A stretch of DNA of 37,884 nucleotides from Candidatus Zipacnadum vermilionense. GTDB lineage: Bacteria > Armatimonadota > Zipacnadia > Zipacnadales > Zipacnadaceae. Every line of letters starts with the position of its first letter. The first letter of the stretch is position 1. The stretch is from contig JALGSV010000033.1 of assembly GCA_029821755.1 (NCBI GenBank), forward strand, positions 1 through 37,884, in the 5' to 3' direction. Positions 16,562-24,555 of this stretch are shown in pieces. The notes beneath the pieces were generated by a model, which saw only the letters and a list, made by a program, of their open reading frames with translations, searched no databases and was not told where the DNA came from. Both the position numbers and the translations under genes were made by a program.

Positions 16562-18357
16562 GCCGCCCCGATACCTCTCACCGTTCTCCCAGCCCGCCCC
16601 CTCAGAACCCCCTCTCCTGCAAGGAGAGGGGGCAGGGGGTGAGGCTCCCTGTCCTCCTCGCCGCCCTCGGCGTCATGCTCCTCACCTGCGTCCCCTACCT
16701 GATCGCCTCCCTTCCCGGCTTCGCCGGTCCCGGCCAGCACTTCCAGGGCCTGCTCTGGGGTGTTGACGACGGCAACGTCTACCGCTCCTATATCCGCCAG
16801 CACGCAAGCGGCCATTTCTTCGCCTTCAATCAGTACAGCACCGAACCCCAGAATCCGCACTTCGTCAACCTACTCTTCCTCGGCATGGGCCTGGTCTGCC
16901 GTCTCACTGGCGCGTCTTCGGTCCTCGTCTACCACCTCTTCCGCGTCGCCGGCGGAGTGATCTTGCTCTACCTGATCTATCTACTCGCCGCCGAGATCGG
17001 TCTCGGCCGCCGCGGCCGCTGGGCCGCCTTCCTACTCGCTTCCTTCTCCTCCGGACTGGGCTGGGTCATCTACCGCGGCGTCACCGAGGGCACTATCTCG
17101 CCCGCGACCGGTACCCGTCTCGCCCCTCTGGACGTCGCCTTCGGCTGGGTGGCTATGCCCGAGGCCGTCACCTTCCTCTCCCTGCTGACCAACGCCCTCT
17201 TCGTCACCGGCCTGGCGCTCATGGCCGCCATCGTCCTCTGGGGCCTCCGCGCCGCCCGCGAGCCCGGCTGGCACGCCACCTTGATCACCGGTGCCCTCCT
17301 CCTCCTGCTGGGCAATGTCCACTCCTACGACGTGGTCGTGCTCTACGCCCTGCTTGGCGTTCTCTTCCTCGCGCGTGCGTTCACCCGCACCCTCCCCTGG
17401 CCCCAGGCCCTCGCCCGCTACGCCGTTCTGGGGCTCATGGGCCTCCCCACCCTCGCCTGGCAGTACTATGTCCAGTCGGTTGACGCCATCTGGGCCGCCA
17501 AGTACCTCATCCCCAAGACCTCCCCGCCGCTGAGCGGCTACCTGCTCGGCTACGGCCTCCCGCTCCTCGTCGCCGTGATTGGCGCGGTTCTCGCCGTCCA
17601 CCACCGCCGCGCTTTCTCTGCCTCCGAGCCGGACCAGCCCCGCCTGCCCAGCGCCCTCCTCCCGGTCGTCTGGCTGGTGCTCGGCTTCGCCCTGGTCTAC
17701 GCCCCGCTCAACTTCCAGCGCAAGCTCGCCGAGGGCCTCCACCTCCCTCTCTGCCTCCTCGCCGCCCTGGCCCTGGAGCAACTCAGCCGTCGCTTGACCG
17801 CCTCTTCCTACCGCGCGGTCTTCGCCCTCTTCCTGGTCGTCGCCCTGCCCTCCAATCTCTACTACGTCGCCGACGGCCTGGCCCACGCCCGCGTCAATAA
17901 CCTCGACCTCGCGCCCGTCAACTACCCGCCCGCCTACCTCACCACCGACGAAATGGCCGCCCTCCGCTGGCTGGGCGCGAACACCTCCCGGCAGGACGTC
18001 GTCCTCTCCTCGGTCTACACCGGCAACCACGTCCCCCCGAGCGCCCCCTGCCGTGTTGTTGCCGGCCACTGGGACGAGACCGTGCACTTCGGCAAGTATC
18101 TGGCGCTCACTCAGCGCTTCTACGCTCCCCTTACCCCGCCCGAGGTCCGCCGTTATACCCTAACCCAGTCCGGCGCCAACCTCATCGTCTACGGCCCCCA
18201 GGAGCGCCTCCTGCAGCGACTGCTCACCGCCCTCGACCCCGGCGGGATGAGAACCGCCGACCTCACCGAGAATCTGCCCGAACTACGCCCGGCCTTCCAC
18301 CAGGGCGAGGTAACTATCTACCGCGTCCAGGGCGCGGTCGTCCCTCCGGTCGGCTGA
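16558..18357 (+). CDS. GT-C-like polytopic membrane protein
   Basis: A 599-residue membrane protein with about a dozen hydrophobic helices. The first luminal loop carries acidic DDGNVYRSYIRQHASGHFF followed by FNQYSTEPQNPHFVNLLFLGMGLV. A soluble tail (from about residue 505) contains LTTDEMAALRWLGANTSRQDVVLSS and LIVYGPQERLL. This layout is that of dolichyl-phosphate-mannose-type or DUF2298-like glycosyltransferases; the donor and acceptor are unknown. The ATG at 16558 is chosen because it overlaps the preceding stop by 4 nt and gives a sensible N-terminus. Residues 17-30 (NPLSCKERGQGVRL) come from a family A repeat lying just before the first helix. It probably acts with the upstream YfhO-type protein in envelope glycan assembly (inference). 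Confidence 0.82.
   Translation: MSRPDTSHRSPSPPPQNPLSCKERGQGVRLPVLLAALGVMLLTCVPYLIASLPGFAGPGQHFQGLLWGVDDGNVYRSYIRQHASGHFFAFNQYSTEPQNPHFVNLLFLGMGLVCRLTGASSVLVYHLFRVAGGVILLYLIYLLAAEIGLGRRGRWAAFLLASFSSGLGWVIYRGVTEGTISPATGTRLAPLDVAFGWVAMPEAVTFLSLLTNALFVTGLALMAAIVLWGLRAAREPGWHATLITGALLLLLGNVHSYDVVVLYALLGVLFLARAFTRTLPWPQALARYAVLGLMGLPTLAWQYYVQSVDAIWAAKYLIPKTSPPLSGYLLGYGLPLLVAVIGAVLAVHHRRAFSASEPDQPRLPSALLPVVWLVLGFALVYAPLNFQRKLAEGLHLPLCLLAALALEQLSRRLTASSYRAVFALFLVVALPSNLYYVADGLAHARVNNLDLAPVNYPPAYLTTDEMAALRWLGANTSRQDVVLSSVYTGNHVPPSAPCRVVAGHWDETVHFGKYLALTQRFYAPLTPPEVRRYTLTQSGANLIVYGPQERLLQRLLTALDPGGMRTADLTENLPELRPAFHQGEVTIYRVQGAVVPPVG
16608..16647 (+). repeat. Family A palindromic repeat inside the GT-C-like gene
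   Basis: A complete copy: CCCCCTCTCCT, loop GCA, AGGAGAGGGGG, then CAGGGGGTGAGGCTC. It is translated in frame as NPLSCKERGQGVRL. Confidence 0.85.
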
Positions 18358-18377
18358 CCCTAGAGAGGCTTGATTCT

Positions 18378-18418
18378 CCCCCCTCTCCTGCAAGGAGAGG
18401 GGGCAGGGGGTGAGGCTC
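18378..18418 (+). repeat. Family A palindromic repeat, intergenic
   Basis: A complete copy with the same stem and tail as at 16608, starting 20 nt after the GT-C-like stop codon. It may serve as a transcript-end hairpin, but no T-run follows. Apart from this, the gap 18358-18529 contains only a possible weak -10 (TATACA, 18506-18511). Confidence 0.85.
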
Positions 18419-18529
18419 GGTGGCCAGCTACCAGCTTGTCGACATGCGGTAGTGGGCAGGGCATGAGCCTAGGTTCCGGGAACTTTCCCCTCCCCCAGGC
18501 GTCTTTATACACAGAAAGCGCACTTGAAG

Positions 18530-20050
18530 ATGCACACATACCGGCGATTCCACGCGTTCTGGCTCAGTCTCGCGGCGGCCTTTCTTTTGGCCGTCGGCTC
18601 CGCCTATGCCGCTCCCTACAGCCCCGAATACGAGGCCCGCATCGGCAAGGAGACCATCGAGCAGGTCAAGAAGCAGTATACGGTCTACGAGGACCCCGTC
18701 CAGCTCCAGCGCCTCCAGACCATGGTGGACACGCTCAAGGCCGTCAGCCAGCGCCCGGACGTGAACTACCAGATCTTCCTGCTCGACACCGAGGAGGAGA
18801 ACGCCTTCAGCATCCCCGGCGGCTACATCTGCTTCACCAAGCAGTTGCTGGCCAACATCGAGTCCGACGACCAGTTAGCCGGCATACTCGCCCACGAAAT
18901 GGGCCACAACTGCACCTACGACGCGCTGACGGAGGCTGACAAGGCCCAGAAGCTCTCCCTGCCCGTCCTCGCCGCGGTCATCGCCGCCATAGTCACCGGC
19001 AAGAGCAGCGACGCTATTAGTTCCACCCTCGCCGCCGGCCTGTACGTAGTGCACAGCGTCCTCTCCACCTACTCGGTAAAGATCGAGACGCGCGCCGACC
19101 GCAACGGCGTGGATTACCTGATCAAGTCGGGCAAGTACGACCCCACTGGCCTGCTCACCTTCATGGAGCACCTGGCGGTTCAGGAGCGCACCCGGCCGCC
19201 CCTCAATCTCGGCATTTTCAAGACCCACCCCTTCTCCACCGCCCGTGTCGCCGCCATCTACAAGCAAATCTCGGCCGCCGATCTCGACATCAACCGCCGG
19301 GCTGTGACCAAGTGGGACCCACCGGTGCTCGTCCCCGGCAAGAGCGGCGACCACGACGTGCAAACCCTGAGCCTGTGGGAATATCCTCTGCTGTCCTTCA
19401 ACTATGCCTTGCCCGGCACCGACGTGAGCGCCCGCGGCGCGGCCATGGTCCAGGCCCTAACCGAGGCCCTGGCCGCCGGCGCGCAGATGGGTGACTTCAG
19501 CGTGGAGTCGCGGAACCATCTTCCCAGCATCAAAGCCCTGGGGCGCCTGATCGTCACCATTTACCCCGAGGACGCCCAGTTGAACCAGACAACGCCGGAC
19601 GACCTAGCGGCCCGGACCATGGCCGGAGTAAAGGCCGCTCTCTACGCCGAGACCTTGACCCGCCTATACGGCCCCAGGCCCGCGCCTCCCGCCCCACCCG
19701 TCGAGACTCCCCCACCCGTCGAGACTCCCCCACCCGCCGAGACTCCTCCACCCGCCGAGACTCCTCCACCCGCCGAGACTCCTCCACCCGCCGAGACTCC
19801 TCCACCCGCCGAGACTCCTCCACCCGTCGAGACTCCTCCACCCGTCGAGACTCCTCCACCCGTCGAGACTCCTCCACTCGCCGAGACTCCTCCACTCGCC
19901 GAGACTCCTCCACCCGTCGAGACTCCCCCACCCGTCGAGACTCCTCCACCCGCCGAGACTCCTCCACCCGCCGAGACTCCTCCACCCGCCGAGACTCCTC
20001 CACCCGCCGAGACTCCTCCACCCGCCGAGACTCCTCCACCGCCCCACTAG
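18530..20050 (+). CDS. Secreted M48-family zinc metalloprotease with Pro-rich repeat tail
   Basis: A 506-residue exported protein with a signal peptide FHAFWLSLAAAFLLAVGSAYA cleaved before APYSPEY. The M48 catalytic domain shows FSIPGGYICFTKQLL, the zinc motif H122-E-M-G-H126 and the downstream ligand E186 in IETRADRNGVDYL. This is the BepA/LoiP-like arrangement of periplasmic proteases in envelope protein quality control. After about residue 385 the chain becomes 19 units of six residues (PPPAET, PPPVET, PPLAET). Such a tail is probably extended and may span or attach to the cell wall. The ATG at 18530 is preferred; a TTG at 18524 is possible. No strong ribosome-binding site is visible. Confidence 0.9.
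   Translation: MHTYRRFHAFWLSLAAAFLLAVGSAYAAPYSPEYEARIGKETIEQVKKQYTVYEDPVQLQRLQTMVDTLKAVSQRPDVNYQIFLLDTEEENAFSIPGGYICFTKQLLANIESDDQLAGILAHEMGHNCTYDALTEADKAQKLSLPVLAAVIAAIVTGKSSDAISSTLAAGLYVVHSVLSTYSVKIETRADRNGVDYLIKSGKYDPTGLLTFMEHLAVQERTRPPLNLGIFKTHPFSTARVAAIYKQISAADLDINRRAVTKWDPPVLVPGKSGDHDVQTLSLWEYPLLSFNYALPGTDVSARGAAMVQALTEALAAGAQMGDFSVESRNHLPSIKALGRLIVTIYPEDAQLNQTTPDDLAARTMAGVKAALYAETLTRLYGPRPAPPAPPVETPPPVETPPPAETPPPAETPPPAETPPPAETPPPAETPPPVETPPPVETPPPVETPPLAETPPLAETPPPVETPPPVETPPPAETPPPAETPPPAETPPPAETPPPAETPPPPH
19696..20040 (+). repeat. 18-bp tandem repeat, about 19 units, coding
   Basis: Units of the type GAGACTCCTCCACCCGCC encode six-residue Pro-Ala-Glu-Thr repeats. Unit order by the variable residue is VV-AAAAA-VVV-LA-LA-VV-AAAAA, so the block VVAAAAA occurs twice. 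All three minus-strand frames also stay open over much of it; these are shadows. Confidence 0.92.
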
Positions 20051-20228
20051 GCTACGCACCCAACCGGACGCCCTCCCAGAGGCAGGTAACCCTCTCCTCC
20101 TAACCGCGCACTCCCTGCGTTATCATTCACTCCTGTCTTGCGGCGGAGCCATTTCGTCGCGGCAATAGGGCTCGGTTTTATCTCTGGACCCGATTCTCGG
20201 TCTCTGGAACCCGATTTGCGCTTTTCTC

Positions 20229-20249
20229 GCCCTCCCGCTTCGGGAGGGC
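20229..20249. repeat. Perfect 9-bp hairpin
   Basis: GCCCTCCCG and CGGGAGGGC with a CTT loop. A T-rich stretch precedes rather than follows it on the + strand, so it is not a classical intrinsic terminator for the M48 gene. Confidence 0.55.
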
Positions 20250-20340
20250 CGACGTGCGCGCCGTGTGCGTGCGTCGGGGTAGGCGCTGTGGCCGCGGACT
20301 GGAACCCCCTTCGTTCTCTCCAAACCCCATCTCTTCTTTA

Positions 20341-20398
20341 CCCCCTCTCCTGCTTGCCCACCTGTGGTGCGCAGAGTGGGGGCACGGGGTGAGGCTCC
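20341..20398 (+). repeat. Family A repeat with expanded loop
   Basis: The left arm CCCCCTCTCCTGC and right part GTGGGGGCACGGGGTGAGGCTCC are separated by about 20 extra bases. Same orientation as the other copies. Confidence 0.65.
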
Positions 20399-20403
20399 CC
20401 GCC

Positions 20404-20432
20404 GTGACTTTCCCCTTCTCCTCCTGTATAAT
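20404..20432 (+). promoter_or_regulatory. Promoter for leaderless relA/spoT transcript
   Basis: GTGACT (20404-20409), a 17-base spacer and a perfect TATAAT (20427-20432). Only 7 bases separate the -10 from the ATG at 20440, so transcription should start at or within a base or two of the start codon. There is no Shine-Dalgarno sequence, consistent with a leaderless mRNA. Confidence 0.65.
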
Positions 20433-20439
20433 CCCCTCA

Positions 20440-22605
20440 ATGGCGGCTGAAATCGACACTGTCGTGGAATCGCTCCTCTCCTACTGGCCCGGGGCGGACC
20501 GGCAGTTGGTGCAGCGCGCCTACGAGTTTGCCGAGACCGCCCACCGCGACCAGAAGCGCCTCACCGGCGAGCCCTACATCACCCATCCCCTCGAAGTCGC
20601 CCGCATCCTCACTAGCATCCAGGCCGATCCCGCCACCCTGGCCGCCGCCCTGCTCCACGACACCGTCGAGGACACCGGCACGACCCTCGCCGATATCCGC
20701 AAGCTCTTCGGCCTCACGGTCACCACCCTCGTGCAGGGCATGACCAACCTGCGCCGCCTGGACTTCACTAGCCGCCAGGAGGAACAGGCCCGCAACCTGC
20801 GCAAGATGCTCCTGGCCATGTCCGAGGACGTCCGCGTGCTCATCATCAAGCTCGCCGACCGCCTCCACAACCTCCAGACCCTCGACCCTCTGCCGCCCGA
20901 CCGCCAGCGCGCCATCGCCCAAGAGACCCTCCATATCTACGCCCCCCTCGCCCACCGCTTGGGCATCTGGCGTCTCAAATGGCAGCTGGAGGACCTCTCC
21001 CTCAAGTATCTCGAATCCGAGGCCTTCTTCGGGATCGCCGAGAAACTGGGCCACAGCCGCACCGACCGCGAGACGCTCACTGAGCAGGTCCGCTGCCAGC
21101 TTGAGGAGTTCCTCAGCCGCGCCGGCATCCGTGCCACCCTCTTCGGCCGCGCCAAGCACATCTTCAGCATCTACAACAAGATGCGGGAGCAGGATCTGGA
21201 GTTCTCCGACATCGGCGACCTCATTGCCCTGCGCGTGGTCACCGACACCGTCGCCGACTGCTACGCCGCACTAGGCCTAGTTCACTCCCTCTGGATGCCC
21301 CTCCCCGGCATGTTCACCGACTACATCGCCATGCCCAAGCCCAACGGCTACCAGTCCCTGCACACCAAGGTCATGGGCCCCAGCAGCATGGTGATGGAGA
21401 TCCAGATCCGCACCTGGGAGATGCACCGCACCGCCGAGTACGGCGTCGCCGCCCACTGGAGCTACAAGGAGGGCCGCACCGATCCCAAGGTAGACCGCCA
21501 GGTCTCCTGGCTCCGCCAGATCCTCGATCTAGAGACCGACGTCAAGGAGAGTCACGAGTTCCTCGAGCTACTGCAACTCGACCTCTTCAAGGACCAAGTC
21601 TTCGTCTTCACGCCGGACGGCGACGTCATTGACCTCCCGCGCGGCGCCGGGCCTATTGACTTCGCCTACCGCATCCACACCGAGGTCGGCCACCACACGG
21701 TCGGGGCCAAGGTCAACGGGCGCCTGGTCTCGCTCGACTACCAGTTCCAGAACGGGGATATCTGCGAGATCGCCACCTCCGACCGCGCCCAGCCCAGCCC
21801 CGACTGGCTCAAGCTCATCCAGAGCAGCCGGGCCAAGGCCAAGGTGCGCCGGTACCTGCGGGAGGCCATGCGGGAGGAGAACGTGCAGCGGGGCCGGGAG
21901 GAGTTGGAGGCGGCGCTGCGCCATCAGCCGGAGACCGTGCGAGAGCTGTATACAAACCAGCGTCTGGAGGAGATTGCCGAGCGGTTATACTACCAGGACG
22001 GGGAGGACCTGCTGGCGGCGGTGGGCTACGGAGATGTAGAGCCCTCCACGCTCATCCAGCACCTCATCCGCGACTACCAGCCGGCGCGGCGGCTGAGCGA
22101 GGAAGTGCGGCTCCTGCTGCCCCTGGAGACTACGGAGGCCCCCGCCCCGCGCCCCCTGGCGGTCAGCGCCACCGGCATCGCCGGCTTGCAGAGCCGCCTC
22201 TCCAAGTGCTGCAACCCTCTCCCCGGCGACCAGATCATGGGCTACATCACGCGCGGCCAGGGCATCGCCGTCCACCGCGCCACCTGTAAGAACCTGATTT
22301 ACCGCACCAAGCAAGAGCCCGAACGCGTCCTGCCGCTCTCGTGGGGGGATCAGGAGGGGTCCAAGGGCCGCGCCGCCCTGGAGGTAGTCGCCGCCGACCG
22401 CGTCGGCCTGCTTTCCCACCTCACGGCCATCGTCAGCGACTGCGACGTCAACATCACCGGCGCCACGGTCGAGGCGGAGACCGGTCGCTTTGCTCGTCTG
22501 GTTCTCACCCTCGGCGTCCAGAACCGCGACCAGTTAAACCGCGTAGTTCAGCGCCTCTCCCAGCTAATCGACGTAATCTCCGTCCGCCAGATCCGCGGGA
22601 AGTAG
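20440..22605 (+). CDS. relA: RelA/SpoT-homologue (p)ppGpp synthetase/hydrolase
   Basis: A stringent-response enzyme of 721 residues. The hydrolase domain keeps the metal ligands H49, H73, D74 and D140 (ITHPLEVA, LLHDTVEDTG, KLADRLHNL). The synthetase domain has GRAKHIFSIYNKM, DLIALRVV and the substrate loop MPKPNGYQSLHTKV, with EIQIRTWEMHRTAEYGVAAHWSYK. TGS (DQVFVFTPDGDVIDLPRGAGPIDFAY), a Cys-containing module (LSKCCNPLPGD) and a C-terminal ACT domain follow. The loop motif that is usually RxKD in bifunctional enzymes or ExDD in RelA reads MFTD at 291-294. The ATG at 20440 is set by family N-terminus and promoter; upstream open frame to 20254 covers repeat DNA. Probably bifunctional. Confidence 0.94.
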   Translation: MAAEIDTVVESLLSYWPGADRQLVQRAYEFAETAHRDQKRLTGEPYITHPLEVARILTSIQADPATLAAALLHDTVEDTGTTLADIRKLFGLTVTTLVQGMTNLRRLDFTSRQEEQARNLRKMLLAMSEDVRVLIIKLADRLHNLQTLDPLPPDRQRAIAQETLHIYAPLAHRLGIWRLKWQLEDLSLKYLESEAFFGIAEKLGHSRTDRETLTEQVRCQLEEFLSRAGIRATLFGRAKHIFSIYNKMREQDLEFSDIGDLIALRVVTDTVADCYAALGLVHSLWMPLPGMFTDYIAMPKPNGYQSLHTKVMGPSSMVMEIQIRTWEMHRTAEYGVAAHWSYKEGRTDPKVDRQVSWLRQILDLETDVKESHEFLELLQLDLFKDQVFVFTPDGDVIDLPRGAGPIDFAYRIHTEVGHHTVGAKVNGRLVSLDYQFQNGDICEIATSDRAQPSPDWLKLIQSSRAKAKVRRYLREAMREENVQRGREELEAALRHQPETVRELYTNQRLEEIAERLYYQDGEDLLAAVGYGDVEPSTLIQHLIRDYQPARRLSEEVRLLLPLETTEAPAPRPLAVSATGIAGLQSRLSKCCNPLPGDQIMGYITRGQGIAVHRATCKNLIYRTKQEPERVLPLSWGDQEGSKGRAALEVVAADRVGLLSHLTAIVSDCDVNITGATVEAETGRFARLVLTLGVQNRDQLNRVVQRLSQLIDVISVRQIRGK

Positions 22606-22645
22606 CGCCACTGGCCGGGTAGCGCAGGCCTCAAGTCGGCGTCCC

Positions 22646-22670
22646 GGTGGCATCGGCGTCTCGCCGGTGC
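22646..22670 (+). repeat. Family B palindromic repeat
   Basis: GGTGGCATCGGCGTC followed by TCGCCGGTGC, about 40 nt after the relA stop. The reverse complement matches 3241-3265. Confidence 0.7.
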
Positions 22671-22703
22671 GGGGTGGCGCCCCTTACCTGACTGCTCTGC
22701 TTA

Positions 22704-22760
22704 CCCCCTCTCCTGCTGAGCGCCAGGAACGTGCGCCGGAGGGGACAGGGAGTGAGGCTC
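22704..22760 (+). repeat. Family A repeat with expanded loop, between convergent genes
   Basis: The left arm CCCCCTCTCCTGCTGAGCGC and right part GGAGGGGACAGGGAGTGAGGCTCC are separated by a short extra segment. It lies in the convergent gap between relA and the beta-propeller gene and could help end both transcripts. Confidence 0.65.
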
Positions 22761-22784
22761 CGCGGCCAGCACTGCCCCTTCCCG

Positions 22785-23975
22785 CTACCCTCCCACGCAA
22801 TACAGCTTGCCATCGTTCGCCCCTACGTACAACCTCCCCCCGCTCACCGCTGGCGAGGAGTAGACCTTCGTCGCCAGCTCTACCTGCCCCACCGGCCGCC
22901 CCGTCCGGCGCGCCAGAATGTGCAGCGCCCCGTCGCCCGCCCCGAAGTACAGGTAGTCCCCCGCCACCACCGGCGAGGAGGCCACCACGTTGCGGCCCAT
23001 AGGGCGCTTCCACAACTCGCTCCCGTCGGTCAAGTTCACCGCCAGCACCTTGGTATCCGACAGGTACCCTTCCACCGTGGCGAAATATCCCACCCCCTCC
23101 GCCAGGGCCGGCGTCGTCAACACTGAGATGACGCCGTTCAGCGCCCACAGGCGATTGCCCGTCGCCCCGTCGTAGGCCACCAGGTAGTCCACCTTCGCCG
23201 GGGTCAGCGCGGTGAAGCTCATGTGGGGCACCAATAGCAGGCTGCCGGCCAGGCTGGGGCTCGCCACCACCGGCGACTTCGAGGCTGCCTCCCAGACCTG
23301 CTTGCCGACCTCCGCCTGCCGCGCCCGCACCGTTCCCGAGCGGTCCCCATAGAACACCCATCCGTTGGCCACTACCGGCGCGCAACTGATCCCCGCCGGG
23401 TCCTGCACCTGCCAGCGCACCTCGCCTTTCTCCAGCCCCAGCGCCGTCAGCGTGCCGTCAATGCTCCCAGTGTAGACCATTCCCTCCGCCACCGTCGGCG
23501 GCGCGGTCACCGGCCTCCAGGTGCGGTACTTCCACAGCAGCTTCCCGTCCGCTGCTCCCAGACAGTAGACGAAACGATCCGCTGATCCAAATACCACGCG
23601 GTCCCCCTCCACCGCCGGTGAGCTTACCACTGCCCCGCCGGTCGGGAAGCGCCATAGCAGCCTGCCCTCGTCCGCGCTCACGGCGCACATGTCACCGTCG
23701 GCCGTTCCCACGAACACCCGGCCGTCAACCACCGCCGGCGACGAGTCCACGCTCGATCCCAGTGCCAGGCTCCACACCACCGCCGCCCCCGGCCCCGGTC
23801 CCCACTCCGCCTCCCCCGTGTGCAGTGGCCCCCCGCCAAACATCGGCCAGTCGGCCCATGCCGTCCCCATACCAAGCGCCAGCACCAGACCTACCAGCGT
23901 ACTGCTGACGAATCCGCAAAACAAATGCCGCCCCCAGGACGCGGGGCGGCATTCACGCATGTCTATGCTGTTCAT
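22785..23975 (-). CDS. Exported PQQ-type beta-propeller repeat protein
   Basis: A 396-residue secreted protein with a signal peptide (hydrophobic stretch GFVSSTLVGLVLALGMGTAWA) followed by DWPMFGGGPLHTG. At least seven WD-like blades of about 40-45 residues follow, each with the pattern SSPAVVDGRVFVGTADGDMCAVSADEGRLLWRF. Such propellers resemble PQQ-dehydrogenase and BamB folds. Nothing here proves PQQ binding or catalysis, and a scaffold or ligand-binding role is equally likely. It is the last of three co-directional genes, starting 24 nt after the lipoprotein stop, so probably in an operon. An alternative ATG five codons in is possible. Confidence 0.88.
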   Translation of the reverse strand: MNSIDMRECRPASWGRHLFCGFVSSTLVGLVLALGMGTAWADWPMFGGGPLHTGEAEWGPGPGAAVVWSLALGSSVDSSPAVVDGRVFVGTADGDMCAVSADEGRLLWRFPTGGAVVSSPAVEGDRVVFGSADRFVYCLGAADGKLLWKYRTWRPVTAPPTVAEGMVYTGSIDGTLTALGLEKGEVRWQVQDPAGISCAPVVANGWVFYGDRSGTVRARQAEVGKQVWEAASKSPVVASPSLAGSLLLVPHMSFTALTPAKVDYLVAYDGATGNRLWALNGVISVLTTPALAEGVGYFATVEGYLSDTKVLAVNLTDGSELWKRPMGRNVVASSPVVAGDYLYFGAGDGALHILARRTGRPVGQVELATKVYSSPAVSGGRLYVGANDGKLYCVGG

Positions 23976-23999
23976 ACTGGCCTGCTTCTCCGCCCCGGC

Positions 24000-24380
24000 C
24001 TAAGGCGCGGGCGGGAGGTTGCGGTAGTCGATCACCAGGACGGTCCCGACCTCGGTCACCTGACCGGCGCCCACGGTAACCTGCGGCGCGGGTCCCGGCA
24101 CCGCCACGAAGGTCCCCCCGGGCTGCACGGTGAGTGCATAGGTCCCCGGGTCCAGACCGCCGATCTCGAAGCGCCCCTCGGGAGTCTTGGAGGTGCCCGA
24201 CTGACCTCCGGCCATCACCACCACGTTCCCAATCCCCAGACCCGTGGTAACGTCGACGATGTAGCCGGCCACGGAGGTTTGCACCCCCGCTCCGCCGCCT
24301 CCGCACCCACTCACCAGTATGCCCAAGAGCGCCGCGGTAATCAGACCAATCACGGTGAGCCACACTCTGCGCCGATTCAT
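24000..24380 (-). CDS. Small lipoprotein with carboxypeptidase-regulatory-like domain
   Basis: A 126-residue protein. The N-terminal lipoprotein signal RRRVWLTVIGLITAALLGILVSGC has a lipobox ending at about Cys26, followed by Gly-rich GGGG. The rest is one beta-sandwich domain of the CarboxypepD_reg type: VAGYIVDVTTGLGIGNVVVMAGGQSGTSKTPEGRFEIGGLDPGTYALTVQPGG. The same fold occurs twice near the end of the giant protein encoded just upstream. It would sit on a membrane surface as a binding or anchoring module. Specific function is unknown. It is followed at 24 nt by the beta-propeller gene. Confidence 0.85.
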   Translation of the reverse strand: MNRRRVWLTVIGLITAALLGILVSGCGGGGAGVQTSVAGYIVDVTTGLGIGNVVVMAGGQSGTSKTPEGRFEIGGLDPGTYALTVQPGGTFVAVPGPAPQVTVGAGQVTEVGTVLVIDYRNLPPAP

Positions 24381-24468
24381 GCAGTATTCACGCTCCGTCT
24401 GTAGTTGTGATGGTCGCTCTCGACCCCGTCCCGCTCCGTCCGCGCACCCGCGCCATCTTCTCGTCGCC

Positions 24469-24497
24469 TGTCCTGCCTGGAGACCAGGCAGGGGACA
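24469..24497. repeat. Hairpin between giant-protein and lipoprotein genes
   Basis: TGTCCTGCCTGG, loop AGA, then CCAGGCAGGGGACA: a nearly perfect stem of about 11 bp. It lies 15 bp from a family A repeat in the 175-nt gap. Together these could attenuate read-through into the two downstream genes. Confidence 0.6.
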
Positions 24498-24511
24498 CGG
24501 CTCCCCCTCTC

Positions 24512-24552
24512 CCCCCTCTCCTGCAAGGAGAGGGGGCAGGGGGGTGAGGCTC
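24512..24552 (+). repeat. Family A palindromic repeat beside the giant-gene stop codon
   Basis: A complete copy (CCCCCTCTCCT-GCA-AGGAGAGGGGG plus tail), ending 3 nt from the stop of the minus-strand giant gene. Its orientation on the + strand is the same as all other family A copies even though the flanking genes are reversed. Confidence 0.85.
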
Positions 24553-24555
24553 CGC

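Larger units (their letters stand above)
20051..20439. other. 389-nt intergenic region between M48 gene and relA
   Basis: No gene is supported here. It holds a 20-base-spaced direct repeat (TCTCTGGACCCGATT at 20181, TCTCTGGAACCCGATT at 20201), a perfect 9-bp hairpin GCCCTCCCG-CTT-CGGGAGGGC (20229-20249), a variant family A repeat (20341-20398) and the relA promoter. Confidence 0.7.

Noticed and set aside
19696-20040. Possible CRISPR array
   Set aside because: Units are contiguous 18-mers without unique spacers and are in frame with the protease.
19554-20059. Minus-strand frames encoding RRVEES and WRSLGG repeats
   Set aside because: They only read the complement of the 18-bp coding repeat of the M48 protease; period divisible by three keeps all frames open.
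20229-20249. Intrinsic terminator of the M48 gene
   Set aside because: The hairpin is perfect, but no T-run follows on the + strand; it is more likely another palindromic repeat.
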